Shown piece after piece: positions 1-9,202 of a DNA stretch of 64,000 nt. The translations under genes were made by a program, and so were the position numbers. The stretch comes from Neopusillimonas aromaticivorans. GTDB lineage: Bacteria > Pseudomonadota > Gammaproteobacteria > Burkholderiales > Burkholderiaceae_B. Each line of letters begins with the position of its first letter. Position 1 is the first letter of the stretch. A model generated the notes under the pieces. The model ran no database searches. It was not told where the DNA came from and saw nothing but the letters and a program-made list of their open reading frames with translations. Location: NCBI RefSeq assembly GCF_030344915.1, contig NZ_CP128233.1:2728001-2792000 (forward strand), given 5' to 3'.

Positions 1-47
1 GTAACGGCTTTTCCCGGGTATACCGGACAAGCTCGAATGTCAGGTAT

Positions 48-233
48 TTATGCGTCTGTCGCACGCTGGTGCGCTTCAATGGTGCGAGCGTGCGTAAGAC
101 GCATTTCCATGATGCGGTGTTCCAGAACATGCAAGGCCACATAGTCGTCTTTCATGATGGCGGTCACGCCAGCCGCTTCAAATCGCCGTATCGTGCTGGC
201 CACCTGCTGCTGCAGCGCATCGAGTTCGGTCAT
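48..233 (-). CDS. Small conserved protein of unknown function
   Basis: About 61 residues if translation starts at the Met of MTELDALQQQ; an upstream Met would give 86 residues but that extension looks non-coding. The protein is a predicted helical hairpin. It shares a spaced pattern (F-E-x-x-G, then M-x-x-D-Y-x-x-L-H-x-x-L) with the small gene following the globin at 22,021-22,290, so the two look like distant paralogues. No function can be assigned. It lies downstream of, and in the same orientation as, the ICE gene at 558-791, but nothing shows it belongs to the ICE. Confidence 0.5.
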   Translation of the reverse strand: MTELDALQQQVASTIRRFEAAGVTAIMKDDYVALHVLEHRIMEMRLTHARTIEAHQRATDA

Positions 234-557
234 GACATGAATGTGGTCGTTTGCATCCGTGGTTACCGCCCGACATGTATTCCAGATACTGAAAACAACC
301 AATCCCATTGCCTGGGTTGGTGGCTAGTCTTGCTACCAAACCTGCTCTCCGTAATGCCACCGAGGAGCAGTTGCCGAGCTTGCGGATTAACGTAGCAGCG
401 ACAACCCGTTCTGCGGGATCTCACTGAAAACCGGAAAACCGTGGTCTGTCCCGGATTTCCCTGGACTGGCAATCAATACAGGCCGGGAAGGACGAACAGA
501 ACGAAGTGAACGAATAGAAAGCTGAGGCAGCATGCCAGTCTCCTTGGGTAATCTGAA

Positions 558-791
558 TCAGGACAAAAGGAAAAAACTCAGCACCACGTACATAACGGCC
601 ACACGCACCAGCACGCCCATGAACTGGCGCGATGACAGGCGGTTCTCTGCCCAGCCGCTATAAGCCGTGCGAATCGCCCACACGCCCCATAGCAACACCA
701 GGGCGAACACCAGCCCCACCAGGGCCGTAGCCAGCACAGACGGCGTAAAGCCGCCATTAGCCTGGAAGGCGGTCAGTTGGGCGGCATTCAT
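558..791 (-). CDS. ICE protein, TIGR03758/DUF3262 type
   Basis: 77 residues with two hydrophobic segments (about residues 16-40 and 57-76) and the sequence LVGLVFALVLLWGVWAIRTA, which matches the small membrane protein that sits between the TraD/TIGR03747 genes and the pilus-assembly genes of SXT/TOL and pKLC102-type integrative conjugative elements. It is presumably part of the inner-membrane conjugation machinery. Here it is isolated: its normal upstream neighbours lie at 11.8-15.7 kb on the same strand, and its normal downstream genes are absent. It is therefore a stranded ICE fragment. Family assignment is from memory of the family, not from a search. Confidence 0.75.
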   Translation of the reverse strand: MNAAQLTAFQANGGFTPSVLATALVGLVFALVLLWGVWAIRTAYSGWAENRLSSRQFMGVLVRVAVMYVVLSFFLLS

Positions 792-833
792 GGCTGCAAC
801 AGCCAGAAAAGAAAGGGAGCGAGAAAGAAACGC

Positions 834-865
834 ATAGCGTCATGCCGTAGTGGTCATGACGCTAT
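834..865. repeat. Perfect stem-loop upstream of the ICE gene
   Basis: An 11-bp arm ATAGCGTCATG is followed after 10 nt by its exact complement CATGACGCTAT. It lies 43 bp upstream of the TIGR03758 start and could be an RNA hairpin or a protein site. The rest of 792-1081 shows no gene; it is the gap between the ICE fragment and the IS3-family element. Confidence 0.45.
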
Positions 866-1081
866 GGTGGTCAGGAATGGGGGTAGATGCTGCGGGAAAT
901 GTGAATTTGAGGATGACCGGATTGGGTGTGTGGGGTGATGGAAGCCAAGAGTGGTGAGGAGCGAGCAGAGGGACGGATGGTAGATCAAGTCATATCAATT
1001 TGTTACAGTTGGTGCAGTAAATGGCTGGGATCGGCAGCCATTAGCAGTCATTTCATCATGGGCCTTTAACGGGCTCCCTGT

Positions 1082-2657
1082 GTGTCAACATTAGCCTGAA
1101 CCACTTGTTTTGCAGATAACATACAAATCAGGGTCGTCAGGAGAGTGAACATGCCAAAGCCAGCCACCGTCATTGAGTCCAAGGTTGAGCCCAACCCCGC
1201 GCTGGAAAAGCGTACCCGCCGTGTCTTTACGGCAGACTACAAGTTGTCCATCCTGCAACAGGCTGACGCCTGTCAGCACGGTGAATTGGGTGACCTGCTG
1301 CGCCGGGAAAAGCTCTATTCAAATCAGCTCGCGCAGTGGCGTCGTGAGTTTGCCGATCAAGGGGTTGCAGGTCTGGCCAAGTCCGCGCCTGGCCCCGCCT
1401 CCACGAAAATCCCGATCACCAGCGTATTGCCCAACTGGAGAAAGAAAACGAGCGACTGCGCAAGCAGATCGCCATGAAAGATGGTTGCCTTATGCTCCAA
1501 AAAAGCCTTGGCGATGCTCGAGAGCTTCGAACAGAGCGCCTTATGAGCTTGCTCATTGACGGCCAACTGCCAGCGCATGTTTCAGAACGTCAGGCCTGTG
1601 ACGCGTTGAACCTGTGCCGTAACACCCTGCGTGCCGCCCGTGCTCGTGCCCGGTTTTGTGGCCCGGTCAGCCCGCATCGCCACCCGCGCCGCCCGGCTCA
1701 ACAACCCCGCGCGTTAAGCGAGGCGGAACGTACGCAGGTGGTGCAGGTTTTGACCAGCGATCACTACCAGGATCAACCCCGGCGCAGGTGTATTACGACC
1801 TCTTGCAACAGGGCACGTACCTGTGTTCCGTGTCTACCATGCATCGGCTGATGCGTGAAGAGGGGCTTAACGGCGAACGTCGGCCACAGCGACCACGCAG
1901 TCCGCAACCGATACCGCGTTTGCTGGCAACCGCGCCCAATCAGGTCTGGACCTGGGACATTGCCAAACTGCCGACACAGCGCCGTGGCGAGTATCTGTCA
2001 CTGTATGTTGTGATGGACTTGTTCAGTCGTCACATCGTGGCCTGGATGCTGTCGCGCAAGGAGAACAGTGTCCTGTCGAGCCAACTGATCGAGCAGGCGT
2101 ACGAACGCTACGGTATTGCACCGAACAGCCTGACGTTGCACCAGGACCGCGGTGTGCCTATGACGGCGCATTGCTATCTGGATCTGCTGGGTGAACTGGC
2201 CATTACGGCCAGTCATAGCCGTCCACGGGTGAGCAATGACAATGCCATGAGCGAGTCCCAGTTCAAAACCATGAAATATCAGCCCGACTATCCGCGCCGC
2301 TTTGACAACTATGGTCATGCCCTGCGCTGGTGCGATGACTATACGCAGTGGTACAGCCACCAACATCATCATAGCGCGCTGGCAGGTTTTACGCCGTACC
2401 AGGTGTTCAGTGGTGAATACCTTGAAATCGCTCAGGTCAGGCAGGCAGCGCTCGATGCGATGTATGAGCGCCATCCTGAACGCTTTACCCAAGGTCGTCC
2501 CACGGTGCGGATGCCGCCGGTTGAAGTGTGCATCAACCCCGTCCCGGAGGATGCCGACCCAGCCACCCTTGAAAAAGGCGTCAACTTCCCGACCCTGCCA
2601 CGGGCAATAGCGAAAGTAATTTAATTTTTAAGAAAGTGGTTCAAATGAGGTTGACAC
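1082..2657 (+). mobile_element. IS3-family insertion sequence
   Basis: Imperfect terminal inverted repeats are visible: GTGTCAAC at the left followed by CTGAACCACTT, and AAGTGGTTCA...GTTGACAC at the right. One transposase gene fills the interior. I see no target duplication, and the right end abuts a truncated IS66 transposase, so insertion was probably accompanied by deletion or later recombination. Ends are accurate to 1-2 bp only. Confidence 0.8.
1151..2624 (+). CDS. IS3-family transposase (OrfA+OrfB)
   Basis: The N-terminal part (about residues 20-80) is a helix-turn-helix typical of OrfA, with RRVFTADYKLSILQQ. The C-terminal two thirds are an rve integrase core with TWDIAKLP (first Asp), LHQDRGVPM (second Asp) and NAMSESQFKTMKY (Glu). 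The start ATG at 1151 has AGGAGAG about 8 nt upstream. The reading frame breaks at about 1413 (run of A) and about 1780 (run of C). Adding one base at each gives a single continuous protein of about 490 residues, so this may be a fused OrfAB rather than a programmed frameshift pair. Confidence 0.85.
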
Positions 2658-3285
2658 GTTCCGCGGTGTCACAGTGCCGCGCCAGACGCTGGCACGGTGG
2701 GTAATCGGCTCGGCGCGGGCCTTGCAGCCCCTGCACAATCTGCTGCGCGACCATCTGCTGGCCAGCCCGATCATTCATATGGACGAGACCACGGTACAGG
2801 TGTTGAGGGAGCCGGGTAAAGCGGCCAGTTCGAACTCGTACATGTGGGTGCAGACGGGCGGGCCGCCCGACAGGCCGGTGGTGATCTATGACTACGACGC
2901 GAGCCGTTCCGGGCAGGTGCCGCTGCGTCTGCTCGAAGGCTGGCGTGGTCATCTGATGACCGATGGCTACGAGGTGCTACAACGCGGTGGGCCGAGGCGA
3001 TGGCGTTGAACACCTGGTGTGCTGGGCGCATGCACGCCGGGGCTTCGTCGATGCCATCAAGGCGCAGGGCAAGGGCAAACGCAGCCGGGCCGATGAGGCG
3101 ATCACGCTGATTGGCAAGCTGTACGGTATCGAACGTGAACTCAAGGACGCGACCGATGCACAACGCTACGCCGCCCGCCAGGCCCAGAGCGTGCCGGTTC
3201 TGGCGCAATTGCGTGACTGGCTGGACAAGACCCGCCCGCAGGTGGTGCCCAGCTTGGCCCTGGGCAAGGCACTGGCTTACCTGGA

Positions 3286-3291
3286 CAAATA
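3286..3291. repeat. Target duplication CAAATA, left copy
   Basis: CAAATA precedes the IS5-like element at 3292 and is repeated at 4958-4963 directly after its right end. The pair marks the insertion into the IS66 transposase. Confidence 0.8.
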
Positions 3292-4957
3292 GTCGTCCCT
3301 GAAAAATCCCCGTGACCCGCATAAACATTGGTGGTTGGGGGTTTATCGGATACCCGGAACTCCCAGTTTGTTGTCCAATGACGGTTGTTTTCTGGGAGTT
3401 TTACTGCCATGTTCGCCTGCCCCGCCACCGATGACTTCTTCCGTGCCCGCATTGACCAGATGATCGACCTGCGCCACCCGCTGGCGGTGCTGGCCTCGCG
3501 CATGCCGTGGCAGGAGATCGAAGCGGCGGTGGCGCACCGATTCGTGCGCAAGGCGCACGAAGGGGAAGCCATGCCCGATCTGGATCTCTTTGGCGAGAAG
3601 CCTCAGCGCAAGGTCTTGGCCAGCAAGGCCGGTCGCCCGCGTGTACCGCTGCGGGTGATGATTTCGTTGCTGTACCTGAAGCACGCCTTCAATGAGTCCG
3701 ACGAAGGTGTGGTCCAGCGCTGGGCGGACACACCACGCTGGCAGTTTTTCTCGGGGCAGAGCTACTACGAGGATCGCCAACCGTGCGACGCCACCACCCT
3801 GGTGAAGTTCCGTAAGCTGCTGGGCGAAGACGGCGTCGAAGAATTGCTGGCGCAGACGATCAACGTGGCCGTTGAGCTCAAGCTGATCAAGCCCCAGGAG
3901 CTGAGCCGGGTGATTGTGGACAGCACGGTGCAGGAGAAGGCCATCGCCCACCCGACGGACAGTCGGCTACTGGAGACGGCACGCATCAAGCTGGTGGAAG
4001 CGGCCAAGGGTGCCGGCATTGCGCTGAAGCAGACCTTCGCCAAGGAGGGCGAGCAACTGAGCCGCCAGGCCGGGCGCTTCGCTCATGCGCGCCAGTTCAA
4101 GCGGATGCGCCGGGCAATCAAACGTCAGCGAACCATCGTTGGGCGGCTGGCCCGCGAGATCGACCGCAAAGCCAACGCGATCGGTCAGGCGGTTCGCGAG
4201 GCACTGGACGAGGTCTTGGGAAAGGCGCAGCGTATTGGGGCTCAGAGCGCCCAGCGCAAAGCCATCGATGGCCAGCCCAAGCTGTATGCCTGGCACGCCC
4301 CGGAGGTGGACTGCATCAGCAAGGGCAAGGCGCGCCGGCCTTACGAGTTTGGCGTGAAGGTGGGCATTGCCAGCACCTTCAAAGGCAACCTGATTGTGGG
4401 GGCTCGGGCGTTTCATCGCAATCCGTATGATGGCCACACGCTGAGTTCCCAACTGGAGCAGGCCACCATTCTCATGCAGGACTGTGCCGCAGCGCCTGAA
4501 ACGGTCTTTGTTGATCTGGGCTACCGGGGCGTCGATGCCGACAATCCTGGTGTACGCGTAGTGCACCGGGGCAAGCCCAAGCGCTTGACGGCACAGGAAA
4601 GACGGCAGCTCAAGCGCCGCCAGGCCATCGAGCCGATCATCGGACACCTGAAGGCAGATCACCGGATGGACCGCTGTCACTTGAAGGGCGAATACGGCGA
4701 CCGGCTGCACGCAGTGTTGTGCGCGGCGGGCTACAACATCAAATGGCTGCTGCGCATGATCGCCAAGAAGGGCGTGCCCTTCCTGAGGGCGATTTTTTGT
4801 GCCTCGCGAAAGGCACGATGCCACGCCGGTTCTGGCCGGCCTTGGCCGCGAGCCGGCCTGGTGACCGCTTGAATGACAGTCTTGGCGTTCGGAAGCTGTG
4901 GCTCTTGGCGGCATGAAACGCACAAATAACCGCTAAAATGAATATTTCAGGGACGAC
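3292..4957 (+). mobile_element. IS5-like insertion sequence, copy 1
   Basis: A 1,666-bp element with terminal repeats GTCGTCCCTGAAA (left) and TTTCAGGGACGAC (right), a single transposase gene, and 6-bp target duplications CAAATA. It has interrupted an IS66 transposase. A divergent second copy with similar ends lies at 39,557-41,231. Family could be IS5 or IS1182 by the DUF772-type N-terminus; I favour IS5. Confidence 0.85.
3409..4872 (+). CDS. IS5-family transposase
   Basis: About 487 residues starting at MFACPATDDFF; GGGAG lies about 10 nt upstream of this ATG. The N-terminal DUF772-type domain (about residues 40-130) includes PLRVMISLLYLKHAFNES. DDE residues are in VIVDSTVQEK, VFVDLGYRGVDAD and the C-terminal IEPIIGHLKADHRMDR. 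The protein is complete. The C-terminal 30 residues after MIAKKG differ from copy 2, which stops there, so the tail is an extension into the element's right end. Confidence 0.9.
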   Translation: MFACPATDDFFRARIDQMIDLRHPLAVLASRMPWQEIEAAVAHRFVRKAHEGEAMPDLDLFGEKPQRKVLASKAGRPRVPLRVMISLLYLKHAFNESDEGVVQRWADTPRWQFFSGQSYYEDRQPCDATTLVKFRKLLGEDGVEELLAQTINVAVELKLIKPQELSRVIVDSTVQEKAIAHPTDSRLLETARIKLVEAAKGAGIALKQTFAKEGEQLSRQAGRFAHARQFKRMRRAIKRQRTIVGRLAREIDRKANAIGQAVREALDEVLGKAQRIGAQSAQRKAIDGQPKLYAWHAPEVDCISKGKARRPYEFGVKVGIASTFKGNLIVGARAFHRNPYDGHTLSSQLEQATILMQDCAAAPETVFVDLGYRGVDADNPGVRVVHRGKPKRLTAQERRQLKRRQAIEPIIGHLKADHRMDRCHLKGEYGDRLHAVLCAAGYNIKWLLRMIAKKGVPFLRAIFCASRKARCHAGSGRPWPRAGLVTA

Positions 4958-5330
4958 CAAATACTGGAGCAAGCTGACGCGCTACGTCGAACGTGGCGAT
5001 CTGCCGATCGACAACAACCGCTGCGAGAACGCCATCCGCCCCTTCGTGGTGGGACGAAAAGCCTGGTTGTTCAGCGAGAGCCCGGCCGGCGCACAGGCCA
5101 GCGCCTTGATCTACTCGTTGGTGGAAACGGCCAAGGCCAATGGGCGCGAACCCTATACGTGGCTGCGAAAAGTGCTGCGGGAGTTGCCCCATGCCAAGAC
5201 GGCGGATGAGTACGAAGCGCTTTTGCCGTGGAACCTGGATCTGGAAACCCTGGCGGTAGAGGCCGTTGAGGGGATACCGGTGGACGACACACTGAGACAA
5301 GCGTAACGGTGGGAACGCTTCCCGACAGGC

Positions 5331-5636
5331 ATGACGAATAATAAAACCCTTCTGGATCGTGAGTTGTTCACCGAGGCATTGCGCCATATGAGTGAAGCCG
5401 ATCTGGTGTACCTGAACCGCATGGTGGTCGAACGGCTGAACCTGCTCGCGCAGGCCAGAAGCACGGTGCAGTTGGCCCGCTTCGCCCAGGGCGACCGGAT
5501 CTGCTTCACAGCCAGCGACGGTACAGAGAAACATGGCACGGTCCTGCGGTTGAATAAAAAGACGGTAAGCGTTTGCACGGACGACAATCAACGGTGGAAC
5601 GTCTCGCCGGAGCTACTGCGCAAATCCAATCTCTGA
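5331..5636 (+). CDS. Small SH3-like domain protein
   Basis: 101 residues: an N-terminal helical segment (LFTEALRHMSEADLVYLNRM) and a C-terminal beta-rich domain (about residues 48-96) with FAQGDRICFTASDG, KHGTVLRLNKKTVSV and WNVSPELLRK. Similar proteins of unknown function are often seen near IS66-type transposases. The same domain recurs in this window at 17,535-18,041 and in the chimera at 20,397. It starts 24 bp after the IS66 remnant and could be a passenger of it. GGGAACGCTTCCC, a small palindrome, lies between them. Confidence 0.6.
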   Translation: MTNNKTLLDRELFTEALRHMSEADLVYLNRMVVERLNLLAQARSTVQLARFAQGDRICFTASDGTEKHGTVLRLNKKTVSVCTDDNQRWNVSPELLRKSNL

Positions 5637-5693
5637 GAATCAAAACTATATCGTCTACCCGTACAGCACAGAACCATGGGGTTTATGGCGCAC

Positions 5694-5933
5694 TTACGAT
5701 TCAATGTGTGTTCGGCGGATGCTTACGTTCATCCAGGGGATGCGGCGATAGCGCAATGTGGGGTGGCCCTTTGGTACGATGGCGACCAGGGTGTCTTCCC
5801 ATATTATGGTGGAAATGATTTCCTTTCTGCGGATATTGCTGCGGGCCAGGCCGAGTTCCAGCAGGCCGTTGCGCAGGCCGTAGATTTGTTCGCTGAGGGT
5901 GCTAGCTAACTGTCTATTTAGGGGCGAAATCAC
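5694..5933 (-). pseudogene. LysR-type regulator fragment
   Basis: The 79-residue frame contains LSEQIYGLRNGLLELGLARS and, later, IIWEDTLVAIVPKGHP, which fits the middle of a LysR substrate-binding domain (region of first effector-domain strands). The DNA-binding domain and the C-terminal half are absent, so it is a relic. The remainder of 5,637-5,990 shows no other supportable gene. Confidence 0.5.
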
Positions 5934-5990
5934 GCCTGAAGTAAGAATAAATGCAGTAGTTCCGACAGCTTCTACAGCCGCACAACTTCC

Positions 5991-7639
5991 CTAAAACAAA
6001 ACCCCTTGCTGTTTCAGCAGGCCCAAAAGTTTTCCTACAACTTTGTCTGCCAGGGAATCAAGATTGCGCTGCCCCTTCAGGAACTTTCCATCGACATAAG
6101 GCACATCGCCACGATGCAGAGCATCGCGCAGCAAGGTCGCCAATTGCTTTCGGTTACGATTGCCATCAATACTGTGTAGTACGAAGGCTTCCGCTTCTTT
6201 GAGCTGCAAGTTCACTGCTTCGTGCCATAGGTTAAAAGTACCGACACCGAACTCTGGATTTTTCCGTTGCTGATATATATGCGAAAAACCGGGTATCAAC
6301 GCCGGGGCGTCTTGTTCTATGGCCTCTTGCGTTTCGTAGGCGGAAAGGTCAAGCGTAAAACGCAAGAAGTTCAAACGGAATAACGTCTGCAGGGCCTCAA
6401 GCAGCTTTTTCCGTGCTGCTTCGTCGTCTTCTGCATCTTCCAGTTCCGGGCGTGTCTGTACGAGCAAGGTCTGGAAGTCCATGCTGGCCGGCCACACGGC
6501 TGTGAGCGTGCGCATAACGGCCAGTACAGCAGTGTCGCTGGTTTGCACCAGCCGGTTCTTATGATTGCGCAGGGCAACGCTATCTTTGGGTGCCTCAGCG
6601 GGAGATTCAACTTCCGTAAAGTGACCTGCCCAGCGCAGGTCGGCCAGACGCTCCATGTCAGGGCTTACGGTTACTTCGCCCGCTCTTGCTTGGTGGACCA
6701 ACATGCTCTTGCGGAAATTACGACCCACCGCAAAGTCTAGGTACTGCTGACGCATTTCACGCGGCTGCCCCAAGGCCACAAGGCTATGGTTGAGCTGTAC
6801 GTTCTGCCCAAAAGTAACGGACATTTCAACGTGAGGTTCGGCGTCGCCTACATGAGTCAACCCGTGCTGATCCGCCATATTGACGAATTCCAGCAGGTAG
6901 CAGGGGTTATTGAAAGTTTCCAAGTACTCGTGGGCGATGTAGTAGTCGGAATGCTGGCGCAACTGGCCCACGGCAGCGCGCAAAGAAGGCGCCAAGGGTT
7001 GCTTGACGCAATGCCTTCCGAAAGCAGATTCAGCACGGCCTTGGCGCTGGCAAGTTTGTCTTCGTCAGTTTGCGAACTATGACTATGCAGCAGCATAGCG
7101 TCGCGCACGATATCACCCGCCTTCCAGCCTGGGTAGGTGTTGTAGCTGATATAGCCCACGCCATGAGGGGTAAGGTTTTCTCGCAGGATGCGCAGCATGG
7201 CTTCGCGGACTTCAGGCGGTACCCAGCTGAACACTCCGTGGGCAATGATGTAATCGAACTGCCCAAATTCTGGCGTGATGTCTGTCAGACTCATAGCGTG
7301 CAGATGCAAATTCTGCACCCGCAGCGCTTGCACGACTTCCTGCCCCTGCTTTACCTGTACAGAAGACAGGTCTAGACCGACCACATGTGCTTTTGGGTAG
7401 GCCAACGCAAATGGCAGCAGATTACCGCCTCCAGCACACCCCAATTCCAATACTCGGGCGCTTTCCAGCGGAACGGTTTCCAGGCCGAATAAATGCGCAG
7501 CAGCACGCAAATGCCCGGGCGAAGAAAACGGGAAAGCGTTCGATGTATACACCCGTTTATCGTAGGCTTCACTGATTTCCTGGTTAGCCAGTTGAAGGTC
7601 GGCGTCAAGGGTGCCGGGAGATCCACGGTCTGTACTCAA
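5991..7639 (-). CDS. SAM-dependent methyltransferase with regulatory domain
   Basis: About 548 residues after one correction. The N-terminal class I methyltransferase fold has the SAM motif VLELGCAGGGNLLPFA (about residues 64-79), VVGLDLS and the post-motif FDYIIAHGVFSWVP. It is followed by a methyltransferase regulatory-type domain and a C-terminal region, GNRNRKQLATLL. The frame breaks near 6,988 in a GGG run; one extra base gives SNPLAPSLRAAVGQLRQH and continuity. It lies next to and co-oriented with three flagellin genes, so flagellin or surface-glycan modification is possible, but the substrate is unknown. Confidence 0.8.
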
Positions 7640-7800
7640 TTCATGCTCCTGCGGAGGAAACGATGCTTACGTAAGGAACTCCTAACGAAGCATAAAAGAC
7701 ATTTACTACGATTTGAACGCACTATAGGGTAACGCGTGCCGTGGTAGTCTAAAACTCGAACAAAGCCGACTTTTCGTTGCTAACTGGTTGTACATACAAA

Positions 7801-7835
7801 ACCGCCAACCCCGTTGCCAGGATTGGCGGCTTCTT
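7801..7835 (-). terminator. Flagellin 1 terminator
   Basis: On the minus strand, the arms CCGCCAA and TTGGCGG form a hairpin about 55 bp downstream of the first flagellin stop codon, followed by a T-rich stretch TTTGTATGTA. It is the only such structure between the flagellins and the methyltransferase. Confidence 0.65.
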
Positions 7836-7886
7836 AGCATACCGAACCAACTCCTCGTAAGCGAAGAGCCGACATCGACGCGGAAA

Positions 7887-9032
7887 TTAACGCAGCAGCG
7901 ACAGCACAGTCTGGGGAACCTGGTTGGCTTGCGCCAGAACCGAGGTGCCAGCCTGTTGCAGAATCTGCGCGCGTGTCATGTTGGAGACTTCGACTGCGTA
8001 GTCGGCGTCTTCAATACGCGAACGGGCGGCAGACAGGTTGGTGACCGTATTGTTCAGGTTGGCAATGGTGGATTGGAAACGGTTCTGTACCGCACCCAGC
8101 TCGCCACGAAGCTGGTCAACCTGTGACAAGGCAGAATCCAGCTCTGCCAAGGGGCTTGCACTGTTTGCGTAGGAAAGCTCGCTGGCGCTGATACTGAGAT
8201 TCAACTTGGCCGTAGAGTTTGCCGGAATCGCATCGGTGGTAATTGCGAAATCTTTGGCTTCTACTGCATAGAACATGTCCTTGGTTGCACCGACGCTGGC
8301 AGGGACAGCGGCTTTAGCAACATGGACAAACAAATTGCCGTCGGTGTCAGTATGCAGAGTAGCGGCTACGCTGGTTCCATCGATCGAGATCTTGCCAGCA
8401 GCGCCGTTATCCAGGGTAACTTTCCCGTCAACAATGACAGCATCGTTATTATCTTTGAACAGCTTTCCGGTTGCATTGGCATACGCTGTCGTAGTTGTCT
8501 TAGGACCAGCAATGCTGAATTCGTTCAGCTTCAGCGTGCCACTATCGATCTGCTTCAGGCCAATATCAATGGTTTCCTTGTCGTGCGCACCAACCTGGAT
8601 GGTCAGGCCGTTGTCTTTGGACAGCACGCGCACGCCGTTGAACTGGGTTTGTTCCGACACGCGGTCGATTTCTTCCAGGCGCTGGTTGATTTCAGCCTGG
8701 ATGGAACGCAGGTCGGAACCCGAGTTCGAGCCGTTGGCGGCTTGAACCGACAGTTCGCGAACGCGTTGCAGGTTGTTGTTGATTTCGTTCAGCGCGCCTT
8801 CGGTGGTCTGAGCGATGGAGATACCGTCGTTGGCGTTACGGGCAGCCTGGATCAGACCCTTGATGTTGGACGTAAAACGGTTGGCGATGGCTTGGCCGGC
8901 GGCGTCGTCTTTGGCACTGTTGATGCGCAGGCCGGAAGACAGACGTTCGATGGCGCTGCCCAGCGCACCTTGAGACTTGGTGAGGTTGTTCTGGGAAACC
9001 AGAGCAAGATAATTCGTGTTGATGACAGACAT
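7887..9032 (-). CDS. fliC: Flagellin
   Basis: 381 residues; filament subunit exported by the flagellar type III system. The N-terminal D0/D1 region starts MSVINTNYLALVSQNNLTKS and contains LSSGLRINSAKDDAAGQAIA. The C-terminal D1/D0 region has NRFQSTIANLNNTVTNLSAA and ends PQTVLSLLR. The central region (about residues 165-290) is unique to this copy. AGGAG lies 7 nt upstream of the ATG. It is the last of three tandem copies with nearly identical ends, which suggests gene conversion. Confidence 0.95.
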   Translation of the reverse strand: MSVINTNYLALVSQNNLTKSQGALGSAIERLSSGLRINSAKDDAAGQAIANRFTSNIKGLIQAARNANDGISIAQTTEGALNEINNNLQRVRELSVQAANGSNSGSDLRSIQAEINQRLEEIDRVSEQTQFNGVRVLSKDNGLTIQVGAHDKETIDIGLKQIDSGTLKLNEFSIAGPKTTTTAYANATGKLFKDNNDAVIVDGKVTLDNGAAGKISIDGTSVAATLHTDTDGNLFVHVAKAAVPASVGATKDMFYAVEAKDFAITTDAIPANSTAKLNLSISASELSYANSASPLAELDSALSQVDQLRGELGAVQNRFQSTIANLNNTVTNLSAARSRIEDADYAVEVSNMTRAQILQQAGTSVLAQANQVPQTVLSLLR

Positions 9033-9109
9033 GGAATGCTCCTATTGATCTGCTTGCACCGCCCGACCTGATACACTTGCCGACGCTGCTGATGGCCTTT
9101 ATACAACCG

Positions 9110-9136
9110 TTAACGGCATCATCGAAACAAGCTTTA
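9110..9136 (-). promoter_or_regulatory. Sigma-28 promoter of flagellin 1
   Basis: On the minus strand: TAAA, 15 nt, GCCGTTAA. This fits the FliA consensus TAAA-N15-GCCGATAA with 7 of 8 bases in the -10 box. It lies about 80 bp upstream of the flagellin start. Confidence 0.85.
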
Positions 9137-9144
9137 GGGGGCAG

Positions 9145-9194
9145 CAAAAAAACTTTGTAACAACGCCAGGCAAGCGCCAAAGCCTACCCGGCGT
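9145..9194 (-). terminator. Probable terminator after flagellin 2
   Basis: On the minus strand ACGCC and AGGC pair with GCCT and GGCGT in a hairpin just downstream of the second flagellin stop; a T7 run follows about 11 nt later. The spacing is long for an intrinsic terminator. Confidence 0.45.
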
Positions 9195-9202
9195 GGTGTG
9201 AA

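Larger units (their letters stand above)
2658..5306 (+). pseudogene. IS66-family transposase remnant, interrupted
   Basis: The C-terminal half of an IS66 TnpC is present in two blocks, 2658-3291 and 4958-5306. The first contains VTVPRQTLARWVIGSARALQ, HMDETTVQV, TDGYEVL and CWAHARRGF; the second has IDNNRCENAIRPFVVGRKAW and the usual C-terminal end. Removal of the inserted element at 3292-4957 and of one CAAATA copy restores LAYLDKYWSKLTRYVERG in frame. The N-terminus is missing because the IS3-family element starts abruptly at its left. A further frame break near 2980 lies within the first block. Confidence 0.85.

Noticed and set aside
1998..2492. Long minus-strand frame inside the IS3 transposase
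   Set aside because: Antisense shadow of the rve core, which carries clear DDE motifs on the plus strand.
3967..4923. 318-residue minus-strand frame in IS5-like copy 1 (and its counterpart at 40,235-40,975)
   Set aside because: Antisense of the transposase; no ribosome site or family signature.
5676..5909. 77-residue plus-strand frame
   Set aside because: The opposite strand reads as a LysR domain fragment, a better explanation.
8322..9071. Plus-strand frames opposite each flagellin gene
   Set aside because: Shadows of conserved flagellin ends; the repeated similarity among them only mirrors the sense genes.
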